A stretch of 64,000 bases of DNA from Aminivibrio pyruvatiphilus (GCF_004366815.1 NZ_SORI01000009.1:1-64000); one strand, 5' to 3'; shown: positions 1 through 8,571, numbered from the stretch's first letter. The notes: generated by a model not told the origin, from the letters alone. Program-made: numbers and translations.

Positions 1-285
1 GCGGCTCTCGATCTCCGCGAGAAGATTGCGTTTCTCCGTTTCGTCGGTAGTCAGCATCATCTCGAAGAGATTGGCCCTGATATAGTTCATATTTGCCCTG
101 GAGTCGTTCATCCACTGGACGGGCAATACACCGCTCCGGAACATGTCCGTCATGTCCCTTTCCGCGGTGACAAGGCGCTGATAGCCCACAAACGAGGCGC
201 CTGCGGTAAAAAGGCACAGTATGGCAGTCAAGGCGACAAGGCGGACACGGATGGAAACATTTCTGAGAAACTGTAGCTTCAACAT
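1..285 (-). CDS. Chemoreceptor (methyl-accepting chemotaxis protein), amino-terminal fragment
   Basis: The first 95 codons of a membrane receptor; the rest runs off the left edge. A short basic start is followed by one transmembrane helix at about residues 15-37, then a helical extracytoplasmic stretch (about 40-95) of the four-helix-bundle ligand-binding type seen in many chemoreceptors. The signalling domain lies outside the window, so a histidine kinase or diguanylate cyclase with the same sensor domain is not excluded. The ATG at 285 follows a GGGGAG ribosome-binding site 9 nt upstream. A terminator hairpin lies between the likely promoter and this start, so expression may be attenuated. 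Confidence 0.6.
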   Translation of the reverse strand, partial: MLKLQFLRNVSIRVRLVALTAILCLFTAGASFVGYQRLVTAERDMTDMFRSGVLPVQWMNDSRANMNYIRANLFEMMLTTDETEKRNLLAEIESR

Positions 286-300
286 AAATGGTCACTCCCC

Positions 301-332
301 ACAAAAAATTAGGCAGCCCGGAGGGGCTGCCT
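301..332 (-). terminator. Intrinsic terminator inside the chemoreceptor leader
   Basis: Perfect 9-bp stem (arms 311-319 and 324-332, 4-nt loop). On the minus strand it is followed by AA and then six T. It ends only about 16 nt before the chemoreceptor start codon. No convincing gene ends here on that strand, so it reads as an attenuator in the 5' leader. A terminator for an unrecognised small RNA is the alternative. Confidence 0.6.
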
Positions 333-971
333 GCATCAGATCCAGTGTCCCCACGCACCACTGGTATGAGCCTGAAAGGTAGTTGAAAAATGCATATCAA
401 GAAAAAATGCTGTTGCCTGAAATCTGCAGGAGGAAAATCCGGAAATCTTCAGGATGCCTCGCAGGTGTTGAATGAAATCTTTTCGAGGATGGTGAAAATT
501 TCTTCGAAAAAAGTTTTCAGTCATCATCCCATGTGCCATGAATGCTGTCAAAAGAAATAAGGGGGAAATAAGCGGGGAAAAGAAGCCTTTTGCTCGAAAA
601 AACATTCAAATGTGTCCCGTTTTAAATAGTTCTCAGGAAGGATATGTTTTTGGTAAGTTTTGCTGTTTAGTTAGGGCAAGAAGCAATATGAAGCATGGTT
701 ATAAAGTCCCGGTTCAATCCGGGATAAAGGAATTCTTCATGGTCTGGAAGAGGATGAACTTGGGTGTGAACTAAGGTGATCAGCAGATAATGGTTTGGGG
801 CGGGGAGGAATGAAAACTTCGTTGAAGGATCTTGAATCAGCCTGCGGGAAGGAAAAGCTCCGTGGCGGGTGGACCTCCGGCAGAGTTTCCCGGAGAGAAC
901 CAGCGGCAGAGGAGTGATACCCCTGCCGCCCCATGCCTGTCGAACTGACGGTCTGTCCGAACGAAAAATCT
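333..971. other. Non-coding gap, no recognised gene
   Basis: About 640 bases between the chemoreceptor leader and the end of the TrkA gene. It is noticeably more AT-rich than the surrounding genes. Short open frames exist on both strands but lack ribosome-binding sites and recognisable protein character. The only supported elements are the promoter at 523-551 and possible leader hairpins between 340 and 515. Confidence 0.5.
523..551 (-). promoter_or_regulatory. Predicted sigma-70 promoter for the chemoreceptor leader
   Basis: Minus strand: TTGACA (546-551), 17-nt spacer, GATGAT (523-528, 4 of 6 match to TATAAT). Transcription from here would give a leader of about 230 nt that includes the terminator hairpin at 301-332. 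Confidence 0.4.
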
Positions 972-1631
972 TTATTCCTCAACCCACTTCGTCAGGTCTT
1001 CCCTTTGACCGGCGACGAGGATCATGTCCCCGGCCTCGATGGTGGTCTCCGCCCTGGGGATGAACCGTTTCCCGCCGCGGTTTATGGTGAGGACCACCGC
1101 ATTGTACCTGATCCGAAAATCGAGCTCTGCGAGGGTCTTGCCTACCATTTCGGGGATGGGGCGGATTTCGCCCACGTAGAAGAGCGATCCAGGCACCTGG
1201 GCGAAATGGGACATCCACGGATGGACAAGCAGCTGTGCCAGCCGTTCGCCCATGTCCCGCTCGGGAAAGATGACCCGATTGGCTCCCACCCTGGCAAGAA
1301 CCCGGGCGTGAATGTCGTTTTCCGCCCGGGCGATGACATAGGGAACGCCAAGGTCTTTCAGGATGGTGGTGGCAAGAATGCTGGCCTCGACGCTTTCACC
1401 AATGGCGACCACTGCGATGTCGGCTTCTTTTGCGCCGCATTTGGCAAGAGCCTCGGCGTCGGTGGCGTCCGCCTGAACGCAGAAATCAACGAGTCCGGCG
1501 GTTTCCTCGACGCACTCACTGTCATTGTCTACCGCGATGACCTGGTTATGAAACTCGGAGAGAGTTTTGCACAGAGACTGACCGAACCGGCCCAAACCGA
1601 CGACCAGCACCACTTTTTCTTCTTTTTTCAC
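972..1631 (-). CDS. trkA: TrkA/KtrA-type potassium channel regulatory subunit
   Basis: Cytosolic RCK protein of 219 residues that gates a TrkH/KtrB-type K+ channel in response to nucleotide binding. The amino-terminal Rossmann domain (about 6-130) has the dinucleotide motif G12-x-G14-x-x-G17 and an acidic residue (D34) at the end of the second strand. The carboxy-terminal RCK_C ligand domain covers about 135-217. The length fits KtrA better than the duplicated E. coli TrkA. It starts with GTG at 1631, with GGAGGAA just upstream. The membrane channel subunit is not next to it. It lies downstream of the KdpED genes on the same strand, so the block looks dedicated to potassium or osmotic control. 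Confidence 0.85.
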   Translation of the reverse strand: MKKEEKVVLVVGLGRFGQSLCKTLSEFHNQVIAVDNDSECVEETAGLVDFCVQADATDAEALAKCGAKEADIAVVAIGESVEASILATTILKDLGVPYVIARAENDIHARVLARVGANRVIFPERDMGERLAQLLVHPWMSHFAQVPGSLFYVGEIRPIPEMVGKTLAELDFRIRYNAVVLTINRGGKRFIPRAETTIEAGDMILVAGQREDLTKWVEE

Positions 1632-1660
1632 GTTCGTTCCTCCAATGGGGGTGAGTCAGG

Positions 1661-1700
1661 GAATTCCGGCGCACCCGTCCTGCGGATGATACCGGAATTC
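1661..1700. repeat. Inverted repeat between trkA and the small upstream ORF
   Basis: Nine-base arms (1661-1669 and 1692-1700, GAATTCCGG) are perfectly complementary around a 22-nt loop. No T tract follows on either strand, so it is not a standard terminator. It could be an operator or an mRNA-processing hairpin. Confidence 0.35.
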
Positions 1701-1724
1701 AGGCGCCGCTGCGGCCGTTCGGCT

Positions 1725-1907
1725 TCAGTGGGTCTTGACCCAGCGCTCGGCCTCGCTCGGATACGAGTCCCCGTCTCCGGCGAAGACCACCACATCGTCA
1801 TCTTTATACAGAACGATGGAATGATCCGAAAAAAACAGGCGAAGGCAGCCGTTTTCGTCGAAGGAGAAAGAGCAGTGTTTTTCGGCGAGATCACCAAGAC
1901 ACAGCAT
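1725..1907 (-). CDS. Small hypothetical protein (60 aa)
   Basis: Unrecognised 60-residue protein with mixed hydrophobic and acidic strands, including a run of three Asp near residues 37-39, and no transmembrane segment. ATG at 1907 is chosen because AAGGAAGGAG ends 9 nt upstream; in-frame ATGs further upstream have no ribosome-binding site. It lies between kdpE and trkA on the same strand, so it may be co-expressed with the potassium-control genes. It could also be a chance ORF; the evidence is the ribosome-binding site and position only. Confidence 0.4.
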   Translation of the reverse strand: MLCLGDLAEKHCSFSFDENGCLRLFFSDHSIVLYKDDDVVVFAGDGDSYPSEAERWVKTH

Positions 1908-2048
1908 CCTTTCCATCTCCTTCCTTTCCCGATTTCCCGCCGTCATTTCCGGCATGGCGGGTTTCACCTGGTACAGACTACCAGAGGGCGAATTAAGGCA
2001 CCGTCAAGAAAGGAGCCGTCGGCGTAAATTTTTAATAAAGAAAGGGGA

Positions 2049-2747
2049 TTACTGGGCGGAGAAGCGGAATCCTACCCCGGGTTCCGTATGGATGTACCGG
2101 GGAAGGGAGGGGTCCGGTTCGATCTTTTTCCTCAGGTTGCTCACGTGGACGCGAAGAAGGGCAGGGTCCCGTTCTTCCCTGTCGTCCCAGATTCTTTCAC
2201 TCAGCATGCGGTAGGTTACCACGCAGTCGATATTCTGCGCGAGAAGGGAAAGAATCTCGAATTCCGTTCTGGTGAGGGCAATTTCCTGCCCCTGCCGCAG
2301 AAGCTGCCGTTTTGCCAGGCTGATGATCAGGTCGCCGGCAACGATCTCCGGAGGCTGGATAATCCTCGATTCCGCCCGCCGGAGAATGGCCCGTATTCTG
2401 GCGAGCAGTTCCCCTGCCTGGAAGGGTTTGGTGAGATAGTCATCCGCCCCCAGGTCAAGGGCCTGCACCTTGTCGCTTTCGTTGCCCCTGACCGAGAGGA
2501 TCAGGATTGGCGAGTTCATCCAGGTGCGCAGTTCCCGGCAGACGTCCTTGCCGTCCATATCCGGAAGGGAAAGGTCGAGGACGACAAGTTCCGGGTTGGT
2601 CTCTATGGCCTTTTCGATACCTTCAGCGCCGCCTGAGGCAAGGGTCACGTCGTATTTCCTCAGGGAGAGAATGGACTGGAGGGCCCTCCTGATGGATTCC
2701 TCGTCGTCGATGACCAGTATTCTGACGCTTCTTTCCGGGGAGCTCAT
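2049..2747 (-). CDS. kdpE: KdpE-like response regulator
   Basis: OmpR/PhoB-family transcription factor of 232 residues. The receiver domain (about 8-120) has the acidic pocket D14-D15, the phospho-acceptor D58 and the TKPF lysine near 107. The carboxy-terminal winged helix (about 130-230) binds DNA. Its start overlaps the stop of the upstream kdpD by the four bases ATGA, so the two are translationally coupled and form a cognate pair. Classical KdpE activates kdpFABC under K+ limitation, but no kdpFABC is in the window. The target may be elsewhere or may be the adjacent trkA. Confidence 0.85.
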   Translation of the reverse strand: MSSPERSVRILVIDDEESIRRALQSILSLRKYDVTLASGGAEGIEKAIETNPELVVLDLSLPDMDGKDVCRELRTWMNSPILILSVRGNESDKVQALDLGADDYLTKPFQAGELLARIRAILRRAESRIIQPPEIVAGDLIISLAKRQLLRQGQEIALTRTEFEILSLLAQNIDCVVTYRMLSERIWDDREERDPALLRVHVSNLRKKIEPDPSLPRYIHTEPGVGFRFSAQ

Positions 2748-4366
2748 GGCAGGTCAGCCTCCGTTTCTTCCCTGACGTGGCCGGCAGGCAGGGAGATGAT
2801 GAAAACCGTTCCTGAAGGCGCATTATCCTCCACCCGTATTGTCCCTTCGTGTACCCGGGCGATTTCCAGGGCGATGGGCAGGCCGAGCCCCGTTCCGCCG
2901 GGAAGCAGCCCCGAGTGGATTCCCCGGAAGAACTTGGTAAAGATCATGCGTTTTTCGCCATCAGGTATCCCCGGGCCATTGTCGCCGATGCGGATGTCAA
3001 GGCCGGAGGCGGTGCGTTCCGCTCCGACGGTGACGGGGCTGTCTGGGGGACTGTAGGAGAGGGCGTTTTCCAGTATGTGCATCAGCAGTCTGCCCCATTG
3101 CTGAAAGTCCACCAGGATGAGAGGGAGATTCTCAGGCAGTTCCGCCTTTACCCGCTCGCGGGCGTGCCGCTCCAGCCGGAAGAGAACCCAGCCGAGGACT
3201 TCTCCGGGCTCCACCCACTGAAGGTCGGGCTTCCACGCTTCGGCGGCGAGCCTCGAAAGGTCCAGCAGCGATCCGATGGAGTGGGAGAGTCTGTCCAGAT
3301 CCTTTTTGACCGATCCGAGTTCCTTTTTTACGTGGCCTGAATTCCACGTCCTGTCCCCCTCGAGAATATCGGAGATCGTTGCCGTCAGTGATGAAAGGGG
3401 AGTCTTCAGCTCGTGGGAAACCGAGGAAAAGATGGCCGACTTGAGTTTGTCCCCTTCCATGAGGGTTTCCGCCCGGCGGGCCGATTCGTCCAGCCGGTTT
3501 CTCTCCAGGAAGGTTCCGGCCATGTGGGCCGCCGCTGACAGAAGCTGGATTTCGTTCCAGCTGTAGCCCTTTTTGCTCCTCCGTTCGCCGATGTGCAGAA
3601 TCCCTTCAAGCCCGCTGGAGGAGAGGACGGGAAGAAAAACATCGTTCCGTGAGACGGAGGGGAAGAGAGCGGTGTGAGGGAGGAATCCGGTCTCCTCTCC
3701 CGGCGTCGGGCCCCGGGAGGGGGCGATGACAGGTGAGGCGATTCCTGCGGACCGTTCCGCCGTTTCCCGGAGGAAATCCTCTTCAAGGGGATCGATGTCG
3801 AGGTCGTTTTTCAGGCCGAAGAGCAAAGACCTGCTCCCGCCTTTGTCCGCCAAGTGAAAACGGATGAACCTGGGGGAGAAGACGGCCTCGATCTCGTTGC
3901 AAAGAGCTTCCGCCATATCCAGGGGTTTCTGAAGGGCCAGGAGGCGCCCGGTGAGCCTGTTGAGGAGGGCCATTTCCCGCTCCTGGGCGACGGCAAGGGC
4001 TTCCCTTTCCCTCAGCCTGCCGGATGTGAGTCCGATGAGGAGTCCCACCACGAGGAAGACGCCGAGGGAGATCCAGTCCTTGGGGTCGTCCACTCTGAAG
4101 GTGTTGTATGGGGGGAGAAAAAACACGTCCCAGGCGAGGAAGGCCGACAGGGCAGCCGCGAAGGAGGGACGAGATCCTGCCACCGAGGCGACCACGGAAA
4201 TCACCAGAAGGTAGAGAAGGGCCCAGTGTCCCTTTCCCAGGAGTTCCCGCCCCGGAAGAAAAAGCAGGGTCGCTGCTCCGACGATGCCGGGGGCAAAGAT
4301 AAAGGGGTGGTTTTCAGCCCAGTGCCTTACACTTGTGAAAAACATTCTTCTTCCCGTCGCTTTCAT
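2744..4366 (-). CDS. kdpD: KdpD-type sensor histidine kinase lacking the amino-terminal KdpD/Usp region
   Basis: Membrane histidine kinase of 540 residues. It begins directly with the four-helix DUF4118 membrane domain (about 20-120), then a GAF-like domain (about 135-290), the HisKA helix with phospho-acceptor H318 (SVSHELKTP), and the HATPase domain with an N box (about 430), DNGPGIP and GTGLGLPI. Full-length KdpD is near 900 residues and carries a cytoplasmic KdpD plus Usp module before the membrane domain; that half is absent here. The start overlaps the upstream cyclase stop (ATGA). It is coupled to kdpE downstream. Confidence 0.85.
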   Translation of the reverse strand: MKATGRRMFFTSVRHWAENHPFIFAPGIVGAATLLFLPGRELLGKGHWALLYLLVISVVASVAGSRPSFAAALSAFLAWDVFFLPPYNTFRVDDPKDWISLGVFLVVGLLIGLTSGRLREREALAVAQEREMALLNRLTGRLLALQKPLDMAEALCNEIEAVFSPRFIRFHLADKGGSRSLLFGLKNDLDIDPLEEDFLRETAERSAGIASPVIAPSRGPTPGEETGFLPHTALFPSVSRNDVFLPVLSSSGLEGILHIGERRSKKGYSWNEIQLLSAAAHMAGTFLERNRLDESARRAETLMEGDKLKSAIFSSVSHELKTPLSSLTATISDILEGDRTWNSGHVKKELGSVKKDLDRLSHSIGSLLDLSRLAAEAWKPDLQWVEPGEVLGWVLFRLERHARERVKAELPENLPLILVDFQQWGRLLMHILENALSYSPPDSPVTVGAERTASGLDIRIGDNGPGIPDGEKRMIFTKFFRGIHSGLLPGGTGLGLPIALEIARVHEGTIRVEDNAPSGTVFIISLPAGHVREETEADLP

Positions 4367-4971
4367 GAGGTTTCCGGCGTATCCGCATCCGGGCTGAACA
4401 GCACGGCCCGGCAGGGCGCGCCTTCCGCTCCCCTGATCTTGATTGGGGCCGCCGAAAGGAAATATTCCCCGTCGGGAACTTCATCCAGCCACAGGGATTC
4501 GATGAGGGCCACGCCTCCCGAGAGGAGGGGGATATGAATGCCTGCCTCGTCCTCGGGAGGGGCGACGGAAGAGGCGTCCGTCCCGAGGGTCAGGATTCCC
4601 CGGCGGAGCAGAAAGGCTGCCCCCGACGGGGCGAGGAAGGATGTGCCGCCGGATTTCAGCAGCAGCCGCCTGGTCCCTTCGGGGATGCGGTCCCTGAGGT
4701 CGTCTTCGGTGACGAGGCTGTGTCCGGGCACGGAAAGAAGAAGGCATGGCCCGATAAAATGATCGAGGGGCATGGAGGCGATGTCCTGCCCGTCCCGGCA
4801 GAAGTGAAGGAAGGCGTCGCAGTGGGTGCCGGCATGAAGACTGCAGGAAAGGGAGCAGAGGTTGAAGTCCGCTCCCTTCCGCATGTCGAAGACTTTTTCC
4901 AGCTCCGGTTCCCGGTCTCCGGGGTAGACCGGCGACGAAAGGAGTTCCCGGGTGATGTCGTAGTATTTCAT
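4363..4971 (-). CDS. Cyclase/kynurenine-formamidase family metal hydrolase
   Basis: Predicted metal-dependent amidohydrolase of the cyclase family (202 residues; the family includes arylformamidase). The signature HxGTHxDxxxH is present as H46-A-G-T-H50-C-D52-A-F-L-H56, which would bind the metal. It has no signal peptide, so it should act in the cytoplasm. The ATG at 4971 overlaps the stop of the DUF4236 gene, and its own stop overlaps the kdpD start, so it is locked into this operon. The substrate is unknown; no tryptophan-catabolic neighbours support kynurenine formamidase itself. Confidence 0.75.
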   Translation of the reverse strand: MKYYDITRELLSSPVYPGDREPELEKVFDMRKGADFNLCSLSCSLHAGTHCDAFLHFCRDGQDIASMPLDHFIGPCLLLSVPGHSLVTEDDLRDRIPEGTRRLLLKSGGTSFLAPSGAAFLLRRGILTLGTDASSVAPPEDEAGIHIPLLSGGVALIESLWLDEVPDGEYFLSAAPIKIRGAEGAPCRAVLFSPDADTPETS

Positions 4972-6092
4972 GAAAAGGGCTCGATCGTTTTAAAAATGCC
5001 CGTTTTCGTCATGTTCCGGCGGATTTCAAAGCCGCCGATGGCTTCCACGGGATCAATATCCGCCAGGGCGAAGAAGTTGATGTCGTTCCACTGGTCCCTG
5101 TGCACCCGCAGGCTGAAAAGATACTGGTCCTCTTCCCTTCCCGTGGAGGACTGTACTTTCTGGGTATACCCCGAGAGAACGATTTCTGTGACCATGGGAA
5201 CCGCCCTGAAGACTTCTCCCAGAAGCAGGAAGGCCACGCCGTGGACGTGTCGGGCATAGTCCTTCCGGACCTGGGTTTCGCTTTTCGGCGACTCCGTGAG
5301 GCCTGAGCGTTTCGAGAACCCGTAGACCACAGGGGGCATGTCCTCGATCTCGGGAAGGTCCACGTCGAGAAAGGCTATGGTGCCGTCCACCTGGTAGGAG
5401 ACGTGGGTTTCCCGGGGCCACTCGATGGAGGATATCACCGCTTCGAGGGCGGCTTCGGGCTTCTCTCCGGCGAGCTTCAGCGCTTCTTCGAAGCGGACGG
5501 CCCGTTTGTCTTCCTCCCGCTCAAAGGCTTTTTTCCGTTCCTCCCATTCGGCGAGGAGCAGACCGTGGTTTTTCTTCCTCGCGTAGTAGATGTAGCCTTC
5601 CCAGAGAGCCCAGGGGATGAAGGAGAGGCCCCATGTGAAGTAGGTGAGGGCGAGTGCCGCCGCCAGCACCGCTCCCCGCAGCCAGAGAGGGAAAGGGGAC
5701 GGAGGCAGTTCCGGTGCCGGTTCGCCGTATTCCGAAGGGGTGTAGGCAAGGGGCGCCGTGGGCGGAAGGGTCCGGAGATGGATGTCGATGATCTCCTGGA
5801 CGGCGCTGTTCAGCTCGTCCGCGGCGTTCCTGCCCTCCGGAGCCCCGCCCGCGCCGGAAGAAGGAGCTCCCGCGGCGGAGCCGGACTTCTTTGCCCCGCC
5901 GGGCCAGGGAATGGGAAGCTTCTTGCGGTAGAAGATGCCCGATCCGGGAATGCCCACATTCGCGTGGACGCCCCCCCTGCCGATTCCCAGGGTGGCTCCC
6001 CTCGGGCCCACCGTGGCGCTGACGCCGCTCTTGCTCAGGTTGATCCTGACTCCGGGGGCGATGGTGATGGTTTTTCGAAAGCGGATGCCCAT
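4968..6092 (-). CDS. DUF4236 domain membrane-associated protein
   Basis: 374 residues. The first 55 or so form the glycine-rich DUF4236 domain (R-x-R-K at the start, repeated SG and GIGRGG patterns). A flexible Gly/Ala/Ser linker follows near 70-95, one or two hydrophobic helices lie around 135-175, and the soluble carboxy-terminal half is charged. The function of DUF4236 is not known. First gene of a tightly overlapping operon with the cyclase, kdpD and kdpE. AAGGAGGA precedes the ATG at 6092, with a second purine-rich site closer in. Confidence 0.7.
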   Translation of the reverse strand: MGIRFRKTITIAPGVRINLSKSGVSATVGPRGATLGIGRGGVHANVGIPGSGIFYRKKLPIPWPGGAKKSGSAAGAPSSGAGGAPEGRNAADELNSAVQEIIDIHLRTLPPTAPLAYTPSEYGEPAPELPPSPFPLWLRGAVLAAALALTYFTWGLSFIPWALWEGYIYYARKKNHGLLLAEWEERKKAFEREEDKRAVRFEEALKLAGEKPEAALEAVISSIEWPRETHVSYQVDGTIAFLDVDLPEIEDMPPVVYGFSKRSGLTESPKSETQVRKDYARHVHGVAFLLLGEVFRAVPMVTEIVLSGYTQKVQSSTGREEDQYLFSLRVHRDQWNDINFFALADIDPVEAIGGFEIRRNMTKTGIFKTIEPFS

Positions 6093-6176
6093 GGTGCCCT
6101 TCTCATCCTCCTTTCGTTGAAGGAAAGGGGTTTCCGTTCCTGATAAGCGGGGTGAAAGAGCCGCCCCTTTGCAAGC

Positions 6177-7118
6177 CTAGGCTTCCTCTTCCTCCGGGTC
6201 GAAGAGCAGGTAGTCCCAGCGTTCTTCTGTGATTTCTCTCCCCCAGATTTCATGCTTCACTTCCTCCGTGGGGGAGAAGCCGTACAGTTCGTAGAGGTGA
6301 CGGGCTTCCCTGAGTTCCGAAAAGGTCCAGAGGTAGATGCGTCGGTAGAGGTTCAGCCTGCAGAACTCCATGACTTCGTCCATGAGGCGTCTGCCGAGTC
6401 CCATGCCCCGGAATTCCGGATGGACCAGGAGCCACCGGAGCTTGGCCGTCCCGTCGTCCTCGTGGTCGATGGCGATGGATCCGACCACGGTGCCGTTGTG
6501 ATCGGCAACCCAGGCTCCGCCCTTTCCGGCCTCCCTGTTTTTGAGGAAGCGGGCCATACCCTCGAAGAGATAGTACTCGAAGGTACTGTCGAGGCCGTAC
6601 TCCTTCATGTAGAAGTCCATGTGCTGGGAGGCCATTATCCCCAGATCTCCGGGCTTCGCCGGCCTGATGATCACTTCCCTGGGCTCGCTGGTCAGAATGT
6701 TCCGGATGTTCTCCATGGACCGGAGGAGGGTGTCCACATCCACTTTCGGCAATGGGGCCAGAAGGTCTGAAGTCTTTTGTTCCGCCGCTTTTTCGAGGGC
6801 TTTGAGGACGTGTTCGCCACGGGGGGTGAGTCGGAGGATGTAGGCCCTGCCGTCCAGGGGGGACCGTTCTTTTTCGAGGAGTTCGTCATGCTCGAACCGC
6901 CGGATTATCCTGCTGAGGTAGCCCGGGTCCAGTCCAAGCTGGACGTTGATCTCGCTTGCGGTGGGGGAGTTGTTGTGCTTGATCTCATAGAGAACCCGTG
7001 CCTCGGCGAGGGAGAAGGGACTGTTGAGCACCGACTGGTTGACTGCTCCTATGATCCCGGTATAAAATCTGTTGAAACTCCGTATTTGTTTCGTAAACTG
7101 TTCGGGAATGTCCTTCAC
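6177..7118 (-). CDS. MarR-type regulator fused to a GNAT acetyltransferase
   Basis: A two-domain protein of about 313 residues. The amino-terminal MarR winged-helix domain (about 10-135) binds DNA. The carboxy-terminal GNAT domain (about 150-305) has the acetyl-CoA loop near 'RGMGLGRRLMDE'. This fusion architecture is a known family. I prefer GTG at 7118 because AAAGGAGG lies 9 nt upstream; an in-frame ATG at 7148 has no ribosome-binding site. It is transcribed from a strong promoter (7154-7182) and is probably autoregulated. It sits just before the DUF4236-kdpDE operon, but the 84-nt gap leaves co-transcription open. Confidence 0.8.
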   Translation of the reverse strand: MKDIPEQFTKQIRSFNRFYTGIIGAVNQSVLNSPFSLAEARVLYEIKHNNSPTASEINVQLGLDPGYLSRIIRRFEHDELLEKERSPLDGRAYILRLTPRGEHVLKALEKAAEQKTSDLLAPLPKVDVDTLLRSMENIRNILTSEPREVIIRPAKPGDLGIMASQHMDFYMKEYGLDSTFEYYLFEGMARFLKNREAGKGGAWVADHNGTVVGSIAIDHEDDGTAKLRWLLVHPEFRGMGLGRRLMDEVMEFCRLNLYRRIYLWTFSELREARHLYELYGFSPTEEVKHEIWGREITEERWDYLLFDPEEEEA

Positions 7119-7153
7119 TTGTTTTACCCTCCTTTCAGATACTCTCATCTCTT

Positions 7154-7182
7154 ATAGTATTCCAGTTTATTGCTGATGTCAA
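7154..7182 (-). promoter_or_regulatory. Sigma-70 promoter of the MarR-GNAT gene
   Basis: Minus strand: perfect TTGACA (7177-7182), 17-nt spacer, TACTAT (7154-7159). It lies about 36 nt upstream of the preferred GTG start. Confidence 0.65.
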
Positions 7183-7232
7183 GCAAAATATACAATTCGT
7201 TCTGTTAATTGATGCTTTTCCTGCGGGGTTTC

Positions 7233-8516
7233 CTAGCGTGCCGTTCCCGCCTTCGCCATGTCCTTGAGGGCCTGGAGCTCCCGGGGGGACATGGCGCCGG
7301 CAAGATAGGCGGAATAGGCCGTCTTGTTTGAGAGCAGGGGTTCGTCCCTGAGTGCGGGGAGCGTCGCGGCAGCCTCTTCAAAGGACGGGGTTCCCGGAAC
7401 GGGGGAAAACTCCGCAATTCTCGGATTGCCGCCGTGTTCCAGGACGAAGCGGATGGAACGCTCCACCGATTCAACCGACTGGCCCGGCACTCCGGCGAGG
7501 ATGTAGGTCTCCATCTGCCGGTCCGAAAAGCCGGCTTTCCTGAGGGAAGCCAGGGCGGACAGGTATTCTTCGTCTGATGTCTTGTCCGATCCTCTGTGCT
7601 GCATGCCCGGGTCAGAGCTTTCAAAACTGAGCCGCAGGGTCTGGAATCCGCTTTTCTTGAGCACCGAAGCGCATTCGCCGTCGATCTCCCGGACGTGGAG
7701 GCCGTTGGGGGTGTGGAGTCCGAGGCCGGGGTACCGTTCGTTCAACGTTTCGAGAAGGGGGTACAGATGCCGTTCCTTTCCTGTCAGGAGGGCGTCGTCG
7801 TAGAAGGCAAGATCTCTGACTTCACCGCTCGAGAGCTGCCGTGCCGCGTCTTCCAGCACGAGAGCGGGATCCCTTCTCCTGCAGGACGGCTCGAGGAGGC
7901 GGGAGGCGCAGTATTCGCACCGGAAGGGGCAGCCGAAGGTCGTGGCCAGGACGCCGTACCGCAGTCCCAGGTACAGGTCGGTGGCCGGCAGGGAAAAATC
8001 GAGGTCCAGAGGTTCCGTCTGGATCATGTCGGCTCCCGAGAGTTTTGCGTGGTCCGGGCAGAGCCGGGCATACACCCCGCCGAGGATCACCGGGATGCCG
8101 GGGAACACCTCCCGGAGGGTCTGGATGCAGCTGAAGACTCCGCCGTACCAGTAGGTCATCATGGAGGTCACGAGAATGTAGTCGGGGGCAGGGCAGCTTT
8201 CAAGGAGGACGCGGAAATCTTCTTCGCCGAGACCGAAACGGTGATATCTCCTCGGTATTCCGGCGAGGCAGGCCGGCTTGGGTATCTCCGTCTTCCTGAC
8301 GGCGTTTCTTCCGAAGGAGAGATCTCCCGTCCGTCCCTCAAAGATGCAGTCCGCCAGGAAGACCGTGTTTCCCTGGCGGCGGAGGAGGTCCAGCAGGAAG
8401 AGGAGCCCCAGGGGCTTGGCCCACAGGTCGAAAAAGGTGAAATCATGGACTGGGGGGTTGACCCCCAGGACCACGGCTCCCGTCATTTTGCGAAAGAAGG
8501 ACGACAGATCGGACAC
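7233..8516 (-). CDS. B12-binding radical-SAM protein, function unknown
   Basis: 427 residues. The amino-terminal half (about 15-170) resembles a cobalamin-binding fold with an ILGG motif near 145. The radical-SAM core has the [4Fe-4S] motif C196-x3-C200-x2-C203 (GCPFRCEYC). Similar to uncharacterised radical-SAM proteins with a B12-like domain, which modify carbon centres; the substrate here is unknown. It is not obviously related to the RiPP enzymes at 36-45 kb, lacking their DFDN and YEGAN motifs. The start is GTG at 8516 with AAGGAG 8 nt upstream. Divergent from the ferritin-like/VIT1 gene. Confidence 0.75.
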   Translation of the reverse strand: MSDLSSFFRKMTGAVVLGVNPPVHDFTFFDLWAKPLGLLFLLDLLRRQGNTVFLADCIFEGRTGDLSFGRNAVRKTEIPKPACLAGIPRRYHRFGLGEEDFRVLLESCPAPDYILVTSMMTYWYGGVFSCIQTLREVFPGIPVILGGVYARLCPDHAKLSGADMIQTEPLDLDFSLPATDLYLGLRYGVLATTFGCPFRCEYCASRLLEPSCRRRDPALVLEDAARQLSSGEVRDLAFYDDALLTGKERHLYPLLETLNERYPGLGLHTPNGLHVREIDGECASVLKKSGFQTLRLSFESSDPGMQHRGSDKTSDEEYLSALASLRKAGFSDRQMETYILAGVPGQSVESVERSIRFVLEHGGNPRIAEFSPVPGTPSFEEAAATLPALRDEPLLSNKTAYSAYLAGAMSPRELQALKDMAKAGTAR

Positions 8517-8571
8517 GGCGGCATCTCCTTCCCGAAATCCCCTCCCGAGGCGGAAGGGGAGAGATCATGCC

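Noticed and set aside
285-516. c-di-GMP (GEMM) riboswitch before the chemoreceptor
   Set aside because: The conserved GEMM bases are not present; only a generic structured leader with a terminator can be supported.
538-774. 78-codon open frame in the gap after the chemoreceptor
   Set aside because: No ribosome-binding site, no domain and no neighbour support.
933-2027. 364-codon open frame on the plus strand
   Set aside because: Antisense to the TrkA-type gene, which has full RCK motifs; no ribosome-binding site or domain in this frame.
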